Of a DNA stretch of 64,000 nucleotides, positions 54,363 to 62,377 are shown in pieces. Every line of letters begins with the position of its first letter. Positions within the stretch are counted from its first letter, which is position 1. The position numbers and the translations under genes were made by a program. The notes under the pieces were generated by a model that saw nothing but the letters and a program-made list of their open reading frames with translations, made no database searches and was not told the DNA's origin. The stretch covers positions 204,431-268,430 of the forward strand of contig JBGARJ010000002.1 in NCBI GenBank assembly GCA_044230315.1, given 5' to 3'. This DNA comes from M3007 sp044230315. Its GTDB lineage: Bacteria; Bacteroidota; Bacteroidia; Chitinophagales; Saprospiraceae.

Positions 54363-54469
54363 GAACACTAAGTTAGCCGGTTTGCCGGGTGGAAGATGTT
54401 CCATTCGGCAAACCGAATTGGTCCCTTAGCTCCGGAGGCCTTTTTCTTGACCAACTGATCTTAGAAATT

Positions 54470-55174
54470 ATGTCCACGCATAAACTTCGCCGTGTATTTG
54501 TTTGGCAACTGCCCGTGCGGTTTTTCCACTGGGTCAATATGCTGGCTATTGTTGCGCTGTGTGTCACCGGCTACATGATCGGCAAACCGCCGGCCATGCA
54601 GTTTAGCGGGGAGGCGCATGAGCGTTATTTTTTCGGCTGGATACGCTTCATTCACTTTGCCTCGGCGTATATATTTTTGTTCAATTTTATCTTCCGGGTC
54701 TACTGGGGCTTTGCCGGGAACAAGTATGCCAATTGGCGAAACTTTGTGCCCACCAGCCGCAAGTATTTCCAGGAGATGTGGTATGTGCTCAAGATCGATA
54801 TTCTGCAATTGAAGGGTAAAGAGCACCTGTCGGTCGGGCACAATGCACTGGCGGGGTTTATTTATTTCCTCATCTTTATCATGTTCGTCGTGCAATGCCT
54901 CACCGGCTTTGGCCTGTATGCGGCCATGAGCCACTCTTGGATTGCAGGGATGTTCACTTGGGTTTCGCCGTTGTTTGGCGGCGACTTCGCGCTTCGGCAA
55001 ATCCACCACATTACCATGTGGCTGTTCATCCTGTTTGCCATGGTGCATATTTACCTGGTCTTTTACCACGATTATGTGGAAGGGCGCGGTGAAATATCTT
55101 CGATGGGCGGCGGCTGGAAATTTATTGAAGAAGAGGTTTTTGACGAAACGCCCCAGGAGAAAACACCTGCCTGA
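54470..55174 (+). CDS. hyaC: Ni/Fe-hydrogenase b-type cytochrome subunit
   Basis: A 234-residue protein with four membrane spans. Heme-ligand candidates are in LPVRFFHWVNM, RFIHFASAY, RQIHHITMW and FAMVHIYLVFYHDY, the usual HyaC/HupC set. It anchors the hydrogenase and passes electrons to the quinone pool. ATG 54470 (MSTHKLRRVFVWQLP) is the family-like start. Confidence 0.95.
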   Translation: MSTHKLRRVFVWQLPVRFFHWVNMLAIVALCVTGYMIGKPPAMQFSGEAHERYFFGWIRFIHFASAYIFLFNFIFRVYWGFAGNKYANWRNFVPTSRKYFQEMWYVLKIDILQLKGKEHLSVGHNALAGFIYFLIFIMFVVQCLTGFGLYAAMSHSWIAGMFTWVSPLFGGDFALRQIHHITMWLFILFAMVHIYLVFYHDYVEGRGEISSMGGGWKFIEEEVFDETPQEKTPA

Positions 55175-55200
55175 CCGACAAAACGATAAAACTATTCTGT

Positions 55201-55731
55201 ATGATCTTTCCTGATTGCGATGATAAATGCATCCTGCTCCTCGGTGTGGGCAACTACCTGATGGGCGACGAAGGGGTGGGCGTACATGTTGCCCAGCACC
55301 TGAGCGAATCACATCTGCCCTTGGGGGTAGATGTACTCGACGGCGGCACCGGGGGATTTCACCTCATGGGTATTATGGAGCAGTACAAAGTGGTTGTACT
55401 GATCGATGCCACCCTCGACGGGCAGGCAGCGGGCACTATCCGGCTGCTGGAACCTCGTTTTGCTTCGGAATTTCCCCGTTCGATGAGTACCCACGACGTT
55501 GGGCTGCGCGACGTGCTCGAAGCACTGCAAATTACGGGGCATTTGCCCAAGATCTATGTAATTACAGTTTCGGCGGAGGAACTGCAACCGATGTCGGTCC
55601 GCTTGTCGCCCGCTGTGCAGGCAGCCGCCCTGCAGGTAGCCACCAAACTGGAAACGTTGATGTGGGACTGGTGGCGCGAACGGCATTTGCATGCGCCGGA
55701 GCCGGACGAGGTGGATTTAATCTTTTCGTGA
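55201..55731 (+). CDS. hyaD: Hydrogenase maturation protease
   Basis: A 176-residue M52 protease: GVGNYLMGDEGVGVH at the start with the nickel-sensing Glu, DVLDGGTGG with the Asp, and STHDVGL with the His. It clips the large subunit C-terminal tail once nickel is inserted. It is the last gene of the structural operon, 26 bp after the cytochrome gene. Confidence 0.93.
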   Translation: MIFPDCDDKCILLLGVGNYLMGDEGVGVHVAQHLSESHLPLGVDVLDGGTGGFHLMGIMEQYKVVVLIDATLDGQAAGTIRLLEPRFASEFPRSMSTHDVGLRDVLEALQITGHLPKIYVITVSAEELQPMSVRLSPAVQAAALQVATKLETLMWDWWRERHLHAPEPDEVDLIFS

Positions 55732-55781
55732 GCATTTTTTTGATGGATCACCAACGAAGCCTGTTGCCGTGTTGATCTACA

Positions 55782-55811
55782 TTTGTCGATATCTTACACT
55801 GTTTAATTTTG
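55782..55811 (+). promoter_or_regulatory. Promoter of the YeeE/YedE pair
   Basis: TTTG (55782-55785), 18-nt spacer, TAATTTTG (55804-55811): both elements match the phylum consensus. The message would begin at or just after the ATG at 55816. Confidence 0.65.
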
Positions 55812-55815
55812 ATTT

Positions 55816-56412
55816 ATGGTACCTGACTGGCTAGTCCAACTCCGCGAATTCATCAGCCAACCCTGGCCTTGGTGGGTCGGTGGTTTGATGATCGCGATGA
55901 TTATGTTTTTGCTGTTGTGGTTTGGCAAAAACTTCGGCATGTCGGAGAATTTCCGCGTGATGTGCGCCGCCGATGGCGCCGATGAAATGAATGAATTTTT
56001 CAAAATAAATTGGCGCGACCAGGAGTGGAACCTGCTGGTGGCACTGGGCGCCGTATTCGGCGGGTATATGGCTGCACATTACTTTGCAGCCCCCGATGGA
56101 ACGGTGGCACACGTGTCGGCCGCAACGGTCGAAAGCCTGCGCCAACTTGGTCTTCAGTTTGAAGGCGACAAGGTGCCGCTGGTGCCCGATTGGTACAGCT
56201 GGACGGCTATTTTTACCTGGCGCGGCCTGCTGATGATCATCGGTGGCGGCTTCCTGGTGGGCTTCGGCGCCCGGTATGCCGGCGGCTGCACCTCGGGCCA
56301 CGCCATCAGCGGCCTTTCGGCGCTCGAATTGCCCTCACTGGTATCGGTGATCGGGTTTTTTCTGGGCGGGATGACCATGACCTACTTTCTTTTCCCGTTG
56401 ATTTTCAGATAA
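55816..56412 (+). CDS. YeeE/YedE family membrane protein, first half
   Basis: A 198-residue membrane protein with about four spans. LVGFGARYAGGCTSGHAISGLSALELPS is the signature of YeeE/YedE sulfur-compound transporters, including the conserved Cys. In many bacteria the transporter is split in two halves, as here; the second half follows. Thiosulfate or another sulfur species is the likely cargo. Residues 35-70 include NFRVMCAADGADEMNEFFKINWRDQ, typical of the Bacteroidota version. Confidence 0.85.
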   Translation: MVPDWLVQLREFISQPWPWWVGGLMIAMIMFLLLWFGKNFGMSENFRVMCAADGADEMNEFFKINWRDQEWNLLVALGAVFGGYMAAHYFAAPDGTVAHVSAATVESLRQLGLQFEGDKVPLVPDWYSWTAIFTWRGLLMIIGGGFLVGFGARYAGGCTSGHAISGLSALELPSLVSVIGFFLGGMTMTYFLFPLIFR

Positions 56413-56451
56413 ATACACCTCCAAACGTCGAACTTAAAATTCGCTGGCATT

Positions 56452-56865
56452 ATGCGCATGTCGAGATATATTTTCGTTGGAATCCTGCTTGGTTTCACGC
56501 TGTACAAAACAGAGGCCGTGTCGTGGTTCCGGATTTTTGAAATGTTTCATTTTCAGGCGTTTCATATGTATGGCATTATAGGCACGGCCGTCGTTGCGGG
56601 TGTGCTGATCGTCCAAGTGATCAAACGCTATCACGTGAAATCGGTGGAAGGTCAGGAAATCGTGATCCCGCCGAAGAACAAAACCTATCCGCGCTATATC
56701 ATCGGCGGGTTCATCTTCGGATTGGGTTGGGCGCTGGCAGGCATTTGCCCGGCGCCCATGTTTATCCTGCTGGGCAGCGGTTATACTGTGCTGATCCTGT
56801 TCCTGGTTTCGGCTATGACCGGAACGTTTTTTTACGGAAAAATCCGGAACAAGCTGCCGCACTGA
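56452..56865 (+). CDS. YeeE/YedE family membrane protein, second half
   Basis: A 137-residue protein (DUF6691-like half) with about four spans. IGGFIFGLGWALAGICPAPMF carries the second conserved Cys motif. It begins 39 bp after the first half. Two in-frame ATGs (56452, 56458) are both possible starts. Confidence 0.85.
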   Translation: MRMSRYIFVGILLGFTLYKTEAVSWFRIFEMFHFQAFHMYGIIGTAVVAGVLIVQVIKRYHVKSVEGQEIVIPPKNKTYPRYIIGGFIFGLGWALAGICPAPMFILLGSGYTVLILFLVSAMTGTFFYGKIRNKLPH

Positions 56866-56907
56866 ATTTTGATGTCAAGGGGCGTGTGAAAATCCCCTTG
56901 TTCCCCG

Positions 56908-56957
56908 CGAAGGCACGGAGTTGCCTTTTTTTCGGAAGGCTCAACTCCGTGCCTTCG
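56908..56957. terminator. Bidirectional terminator-like hairpin
   Basis: CGAAGGCACGGAGTTG (56908-56923) pairs perfectly with CAACTCCGTGCCTTCG (56942-56957), 16 bp, 18-nt loop that contains a T-run. It separates the convergent YeeE pair and homoserine dehydrogenase. Confidence 0.65.
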
Positions 56958-56973
56958 TAGTAATAGGCCGGAA

Positions 56974-58158
56974 TTAAGTCTCCCATTGGGCCACGAACGC
57001 ACCGGCTACCAGCAAATCTTCTCTCGTTTTCACCAGATCCTGCAAGTTCAGATGGCCAATCAGCTGCAGCCCGTCAGCTGATTGACGCTCCCACTCCGCT
57101 ACAAATCCAGGGATCAACCGGCGTAGTGCCGGCTCGGGTAACCGCAGGTAAACCCGGAGCTGGAAGGTTTGATCAGGAGTAGTTGCCTGTGCCCGGTGTA
57201 GACTCGCGTATCCGGATGTGCCCGCCTGCGTGGATGCGATCAGATCGCTCCATACAGCAAAACCGGTTGGATAACCGCCGGCCCCTTTGCCGGTAAGCAG
57301 TTGGGTGTCCATGTACCTGGATTCAATGAGCACACCGTTGTACTCATTGCCGAGGGCAAAAAACGGGTTTCCCGCCGGCACCGCCGAAGGGATCACAAAC
57401 GCGCGCACGGCACCGTTTGGCAGCCGCTGCGCTTTGGCCAGCAGCCGGATTTTGCGGTGTTGCGCCGTTGCAAAACCCACATCGGTGCTGGTGACGGTGC
57501 GGATACCGAAACGGAAAATCTGTTCCGGATCAAAAAAATGACCAAGCGCATGTGCGGTGAGCAAGGCCAGCTTGGCGGCGGGATCGTGTGCATCAATGTC
57601 GAGTGATGGATCGGTTTCCGCAAATCCGCATGCCTGGGCTTGCGCCAATGCTTCGGTAAAACCCAAACCGGATTCCGTCATTTGCGTCAGCACAAAATTG
57701 GTAGAGCCGTTGAAAATACCCTGAATGCCCTCCACCTCGTCGTGTGCGTAAAAATGTTCGAGGTTTCGAAAAATAGGAATACTTCCACAAGCCGAAGCTT
57801 CGTACAAAAGTGTTCCGGAGGTGCCGCGTTGCAGCGCCGAGAGCTCGGCGATCCGTTCCGAAAGCATTTTTTTATTCGCTGAAATAACAATTTTACCGCG
57901 CTGAAGCGCCGTTCGGACGATGTGGTACGCCGCCTCCGGTTGGTCGGTCAGTTCAACCACATGGGTGATCTCCGGGTCGTCGAGAATGTCGGCTGCATCG
58001 AAAGTAAAATGTTGCGGCGGCAGTGAGCGGATCTTTGTGCGGTCGCGGACACAGATCCGGGCGATTTGCCCGGGCGCCGTCCCGTTTTTTTGCGCGAGGA
58101 TGTGGTAAAACCCCTGGCCGACTACGCCGAATCCGAAGAGACCGATTTTGGCTTTCAT
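56974..58158 (-). CDS. hom: Homoserine dehydrogenase
   Basis: A 394-residue enzyme: NAD(P) motif KIGLFGFGVVGQGFYHIL, VISANKKMLSE, YEASACGSIPIFRNLE, and the family signature GIFNGSTNFVLTQM followed by AQACGFAETDPSLDIDAHDPAAKLALL with the catalytic Lys/Asp region. It reduces aspartate semialdehyde to homoserine. The C-terminal part (about 320-394) lacks an obvious ACT motif. It lies 37 bp downstream of metX, so the two form a methionine-branch operon. Confidence 0.93.
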   Translation of the reverse strand: MKAKIGLFGFGVVGQGFYHILAQKNGTAPGQIARICVRDRTKIRSLPPQHFTFDAADILDDPEITHVVELTDQPEAAYHIVRTALQRGKIVISANKKMLSERIAELSALQRGTSGTLLYEASACGSIPIFRNLEHFYAHDEVEGIQGIFNGSTNFVLTQMTESGLGFTEALAQAQACGFAETDPSLDIDAHDPAAKLALLTAHALGHFFDPEQIFRFGIRTVTSTDVGFATAQHRKIRLLAKAQRLPNGAVRAFVIPSAVPAGNPFFALGNEYNGVLIESRYMDTQLLTGKGAGGYPTGFAVWSDLIASTQAGTSGYASLHRAQATTPDQTFQLRVYLRLPEPALRRLIPGFVAEWERQSADGLQLIGHLNLQDLVKTREDLLVAGAFVAQWET

Positions 58159-58195
58159 AGAAATATCAGTTGGAAATGGATGGTATGGCGCGGGT

Positions 58196-59156
58196 CTAAA
58201 TGGTTTGCGTTTCCGTGCGGGGAGTAACCCGCGGCGGTGCTTTCGCATGCGGCGGTGCCAGGAAATCGCCTAAAATTTTGCTCAGGGCTGCTGTTTCCGT
58301 CAGGAAGCCGTCGTGCCCGTAATGGGAGTCGATGCTGGCATATACGGCCCGCGGGATGTGCCGGGCCAGCAATTGCTGTTCGGCGGGCGGGAAGAGCATG
58401 TCGCTGGAAATGGAAACCGCTATTGTTCGGGCCTGAATGCCGCCCAATACAGTTTCGATTTTGCCACGCTTTCGGCCGATGTGGTGCGTATCCATGGCTT
58501 TGGACAGCGCCCAATAGGAAAATGCGTTGAACCGCCGGGCCAGTTTCTCGCCTTGGTAGCGCTGGTAGGAGGAGGCCGGATAATGATCCAGCTGGTCGTC
58601 TGATTTCGGCAACTGCGAATGTCCATAGGTGTGGTAATGCCGGTAACTCAGCAGGGCGATGCTGCGGGCGGTTTTCAGGCCCTGAAGGCCGGCGCTCACC
58701 GAGTATTCGCGCCAGCTGGGATCGGTGGCGATCGCAAGCCGCTGGCTTTCGTTAAAAGCTACGCCCCACGGCGAGTGTACGGCATTGGTCGCGATAAGGG
58801 CCAGGTTTTCCGCAAGTCCGGGTTCCTGTACGGCCCACTCCAAAGCCTGCTGCCCGCCTTGCGAACCGCCGATGAGCAAGTGAATTTTCCGGATACCGAG
58901 GCGCCGGCGGAGTGCATCCTGCACTTGTACCATATCGCGGATCGTAATGGCCGGGAAATCGTGAAAATAGGGGGCGCCCCGATCCGGGTGGAGGCTCAGC
59001 GGCCCGGTCGTGCCGTAGCAGGAGCCGAGGTTGTTGGCGCAAACGATGAAGTAGCGGTCGGGGTCGAACGTGATAGGCAATTTCGAGGTTGGGCAGTTGC
59101 TGCCCGTTTTCGAGTTTGAAAGGATGGGGGAGGGTTACTGTTTGTAGCGCGGCCAT
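58196..59156 (-). pseudogene. metX: Homoserine O-acetyltransferase with internal deletion
   Basis: The start (ATG 59156, MAALQTVTLPHPFKLENG...LEIAYH) and the later part (TFDPDRYFIVCANNLGSCYG, IGGSQGGQQALEWA with the nucleophile Ser, SDMLFPPAEQ with the Asp, SHYGHDGFL with the His) are clear MetX. At 59069-59077 they join in different frames, and the roughly 40-45 residues normally between them (containing the HALTG-type oxyanion motif) are missing. The junction reads TATCACG, which could be a microhomology. As written, no functional enzyme is made, leaving homoserine from Hom without this acetylation step. Confidence 0.8.
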
Positions 59157-59192
59157 AGTGTTTGAACTGGTTGAAGAACAGGAAACGGAGGG

Positions 59193-59235
59193 AAAAAGCA
59201 GAAGCCCTTTCACACGCGGCGTGTGAAAGGGCTTC
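59193..59235 (-). terminator. Intrinsic terminator/attenuator in the metX leader
   Basis: GAAGCCCTTTCACACG (59201-59216) pairs perfectly with 59220-59235 around a 3-nt loop, and on the minus strand TGCTTTTT follows. It lies between the pseudoknot-like leader and the metX start, so it would stop transcription before metX. Confidence 0.8.
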
Positions 59236-59269
59236 CGGATCCAAGTTTTACAAACTGAAAACTTTATGT

Positions 59270-59350
59270 CGTATGGAAGAATAGCTCGCTCTCACATCGC
59301 GTGGCGGGACCACACATGTTCATCATACGGCACATCATAATTCGAGAGCG
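59270..59350 (-). ncRNA. Candidate riboswitch: H-type pseudoknot in the metX leader
   Basis: Read on the minus strand: CGCTCTC (59350-59344) pairs with GAGAGCG (59293-59287); CGTATG (59329-59324), inside that loop, pairs with CATACG (59275-59270) downstream; GTGG/CCAC (59313-59310 with 59304-59301) makes a small internal hairpin. The crossing order is an H-type pseudoknot, followed by a terminator and then metX. This is the layout of a SAM- or methionine-sensing transcriptional riboswitch. I cannot match it to a known SAM class. Confidence 0.5.
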
Positions 59351-59382
59351 GAATACCATTCGGGTTGTGCTTTTAGCGGGTG

Positions 59383-59414
59383 CAAGGATAGGTGGCTTTC
59401 ATCGATGATTCCAA
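59383..59414 (-). promoter_or_regulatory. Promoter of the metX-hom operon
   Basis: On the minus strand TTG (59414-59412), 21-nt spacer, TATCCTTG (59390-59383), 7 of 8 to TAnnTTTG. The leader would be about 220 nt and include the pseudoknot and terminator. Confidence 0.5.
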
Positions 59415-59436
59415 GCCCAGCCGCGATATTTAAAAT

Positions 59437-60594
59437 TTACTTAACGTTTGCCAGCAAGGTCTGCGCCAGGGCGGTCCAGGAAAACCGCTGTTTCTCTTGT
59501 TGAACGCCCGCCTGTAGCTCGGCGGCGCGCCGGTGGTCAAAAAAATCGCGGATGGCTGCCGCGATAGCGTTCGGCTCCGGTTCGACCACATACCCCGATA
59601 CGCCATCGGTCACGATCTCCGGCAGGCCGCCGACGTTGGTCACCACCATTGGCTTGTCAAAATGGTAGGCGATTTGTGAAATCCCGCTTTGCGTGGCGCT
59701 GCGGTAAGGCTGTACCACCAGGTCGGCTGCGCAAAAAAAGGCCGCTACCTGGCCGGCCGGGATAAAATCGGTGAACAAGTGCACCCGATTGGCCAGGCCC
59801 TTAGCGTCGATAATGGCTTGATAGGGTTGCCAGTCCTCATAACACTCGCCCGCCACGAGGGCGTGCACCTCCGGCGCCTGGGCGAGGGCCTCCAGCAGCA
59901 GATCGAGCCCTTTATAGGCCCGGATAAAACCAAAGAACAACACGATCGGGATATCCTCCGGAAGGCCCAGTTGCTGCCGGGCAACAGGCTGTGCTATTGG
60001 CGGGCCGTAGGTGTCGTAAATAGGGTGGGGGGCGTAGCGGACCACTTTTCCCCCATCCGGCAGTTGATCCTGGTCTCTGCGTTTTTTTGCGGTGAGAAAT
60101 CCCGCAATTTCGGCCCCGACAGATCGTGACATCACCACAAAATCGTCGCAGGCCCGAACGAAATAGCGGGCAAACAACCGGTCGCCGGGGCGTTTTTCAT
60201 GGGGAATGATGTTGTCAACCAAGGCTGTGACGTGCAGCTTGCGGGCAGAAAACCAGCGCGCCACGCGCAGCGTTGTGCCGAGCGCCGGCCCCATAAAGGG
60301 CAGCCAAAACCGCACGATAATCTTGTCGGGGTTTTCTTTGGCCATTTCCCGGCCGACACGGAGCCAGTTGAAGGGGTGGATAGAGTTGAGCCGGGTTTTG
60401 ATGTGCAATCCGGGTGGGGGTGGATCGTCCGTCCATTGTGTTTTGCCGGGAAACAAAAAGGCCGGGTATTGCAGTTTGTAGCTGTACAGCACCACGTCGT
60501 GCCCCATCGAAGCGAGTTCCTGGGCCAGCCGCTCAGACGACGCTGCAATGCCGCCGCGCAACGGGTGTGCCGGGGAAAGCAGAATGATTTTCAC
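59437..60594 (-). CDS. Glycosyltransferase family 4 protein
   Basis: A 385-residue GT-B glycosyltransferase: PAHPLRGGIAASSERLAQELASMGHDV at the start, VLFFGFIRAYKGLDLLLEAL and the C-terminal donor site AADLVVQPYRSATQSGISQIA with the conserved acid region replaced by SATQSG, then VVTNVGGLPEIV. Substrate unknown, probably surface glycan. The GTG start (60594) overlaps the stop of the upstream gene as GTGA, so the two are translationally coupled. Confidence 0.88.
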   Translation of the reverse strand: MKIILLSPAHPLRGGIAASSERLAQELASMGHDVVLYSYKLQYPAFLFPGKTQWTDDPPPPGLHIKTRLNSIHPFNWLRVGREMAKENPDKIIVRFWLPFMGPALGTTLRVARWFSARKLHVTALVDNIIPHEKRPGDRLFARYFVRACDDFVVMSRSVGAEIAGFLTAKKRRDQDQLPDGGKVVRYAPHPIYDTYGPPIAQPVARQQLGLPEDIPIVLFFGFIRAYKGLDLLLEALAQAPEVHALVAGECYEDWQPYQAIIDAKGLANRVHLFTDFIPAGQVAAFFCAADLVVQPYRSATQSGISQIAYHFDKPMVVTNVGGLPEIVTDGVSGYVVEPEPNAIAAAIRDFFDHRRAAELQAGVQQEKQRFSWTALAQTLLANVK

Positions 60595-61523
60595 AGTTCT
60601 TTTTCAATTAAATACTCGTTCCGGCTGGCGGAGTTCCGGTTTACAATTTCGGCGATAAACCCGGTCAGGAAGAGTTGGGTGCCTACAATAAGCGCCAGAA
60701 TCCCAAAGTAAAACAACGGCCGGTCGGCAATGCCGTACTCCTGGTACACCAATTTGGCCCAGCTCAGATAAGCCAGAAACCCGAACCCGATGAGGAAGGA
60801 CAACACCCCAAGAGTGCCGAAAAAGTGCATGGGCCGTTTGCCGAACTTGCCCACGAAATACACGGAAAGCAGGTCGAGAAAGCCGTTGATATAGCGTTCC
60901 CAGCCAAATTTGGAATGGCCGTATTTTCGCGCCTGGTGCTCCACTACTTTTTCACCGATTTTGGTGAATCCGGCCCATTTGGCCAGCACCGGTATCCAGC
61001 GGTGCATCTCGCCATACACTTCCACGGCCTTCACCACCGCTTGGCGGTAGGCTTTGAGGCCGCAGTTGAAGTCGTGCAACGGAATGCCGCTCATCAGACT
61101 GGCCACGGCGTTGAATAATTTGCTGGGCAGGCGCTTCTCCAGCGGGTCGTGACGCCGTTTTTTCCACCCGCTTACCAGGTCATAATGTTCTTCGGTAACC
61201 ATTCGGTAGAGCCCGGGGATTTCGTCGGGACTGTCCTGCAGATCGGCGTCCAGCGTAATGACCACATCGCCCTGGGCGGCCTGAAAGCCGATATGCAAGG
61301 CCGCCGATTTGCCGTAATTGCGCCGGAATTTGATTGCCCGGACATTAGGATTGGTGGCTTTTAACTGCTCAATGACCGCCCAGGAAGTATCGGTACTGCC
61401 GTCGTCGATAAAAATCACTTCGTAGCTCAGGCCGTGTTGTTCCAGCACACGGCGAATCCAGGCCTCCAACTCCGGCAGGCTCTCGGCTTCATTTTTTAGC
61501 GGAATAATGAGGGACAGTTGCAT
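60591..61523 (-). CDS. Glycosyltransferase family 2, DPM1/ArnC-like with membrane tail
   Basis: A 310-residue protein: LSLIIPLKNEAESLPELEAW, VIFIDDGSTDTSW, ITLDADLQDSPDEIP (catalytic DxD-like), and GHSKFGWERYINGFLDLLSVYF, then two C-terminal membrane helices. It transfers a sugar to a polyprenyl phosphate carrier. It is cotranscribed with the GT4 gene. Confidence 0.92.
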   Translation of the reverse strand: MQLSLIIPLKNEAESLPELEAWIRRVLEQHGLSYEVIFIDDGSTDTSWAVIEQLKATNPNVRAIKFRRNYGKSAALHIGFQAAQGDVVITLDADLQDSPDEIPGLYRMVTEEHYDLVSGWKKRRHDPLEKRLPSKLFNAVASLMSGIPLHDFNCGLKAYRQAVVKAVEVYGEMHRWIPVLAKWAGFTKIGEKVVEHQARKYGHSKFGWERYINGFLDLLSVYFVGKFGKRPMHFFGTLGVLSFLIGFGFLAYLSWAKLVYQEYGIADRPLFYFGILALIVGTQLFLTGFIAEIVNRNSASRNEYLIEKEL

Positions 61524-61610
61524 TGGAATGAATATGGACCGGGTGTTACAGCTTGTTTTCCGAAATGTAGCGGCCAGGTATCCCCTGCTATCCGGCGGAA
61601 CCTGCCTGTT

Positions 61611-62351
61611 TTAGAGATCGAATTTGCTCAGCGGGTGGGGCCGGATTTGCTTTTTCGTCGGCGCATACTCATCGCGTTCGACAAATACCGGCAACAAAGG
61701 TGCAGAATCTTTACCGACCGGAATAGCATAACGCCTATGCCAGGCTTTGTCTTTCAGCATGTGACTCCAGCGTTGAAACAATTGTTCCTGTTCGGCGGCA
61801 TTCAGTTTTGGGTGCTGATCGTAAAAGCCTTTAGCGGCCCGCTGCCGGCGCGCCTCAAACAGAGAGACGGCGCAGGCAACCGAGATATTCAGGCTTTCGG
61901 TAAAACCGGACTGCGGGATCAAAAAGTTGCCGTCTGCCAGCGCAAGCGCCTCGGTACTGATGCCTTCGTCTTCGTTGCCAAACAACAAGGCGGTGGGTTC
62001 CGTCAGGTCGAGATCGTAAAGAGACCGGCTTTCTTCGCCCAGGAGGTGTGTTGCCAAAATGCGTTCGTAGCGTTGACGCACCCGGCTGAAGCACTCCCCG
62101 AGATCTTCAAAAACATAAACATCGATCCATTTGAAGGCGCCCGCCGATGTTTTTTTGCCGATGACGAGGCCGCGCTTTTCCAGGTATTGTTTGGTGTACA
62201 CCACAAACACTTCACGCACCCCCACGGCATCGCAGGACCGCAATACCGCGCTGATGTTGAGCGGATCGAAAATATTTTCCAGCACCACGGTCAGATCCGG
62301 CTGACTTTGCCGGATCACGGCGCGGAGCTTGGCTTCACGTTCGGGTTTCAT
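61611..62351 (-). CDS. tRNA/rRNA 2'-O-methyltransferase, TrmH/SpoU family
   Basis: A 246-residue SPOUT methyltransferase: VLENIFDPLNISAVLRSCDAVG (motif 1), LLFGNEDEGIS (motif 2) and IPQSGFTESLNISVACAVSLFEA (motif 3) with the knot-forming residues. The C-terminal extension with HMLKDKAWHRRY fits TrmH (tRNA Gm18 type). It is 26 bp downstream of the lipoprotein gene stop, same strand. Confidence 0.9.
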   Translation of the reverse strand: MKPEREAKLRAVIRQSQPDLTVVLENIFDPLNISAVLRSCDAVGVREVFVVYTKQYLEKRGLVIGKKTSAGAFKWIDVYVFEDLGECFSRVRQRYERILATHLLGEESRSLYDLDLTEPTALLFGNEDEGISTEALALADGNFLIPQSGFTESLNISVACAVSLFEARRQRAAKGFYDQHPKLNAAEQEQLFQRWSHMLKDKAWHRRYAIPVGKDSAPLLPVFVERDEYAPTKKQIRPHPLSKFDL

Positions 62352-62377
62352 ACGGCCGGCAGCGGCTTCGGGGCTGG

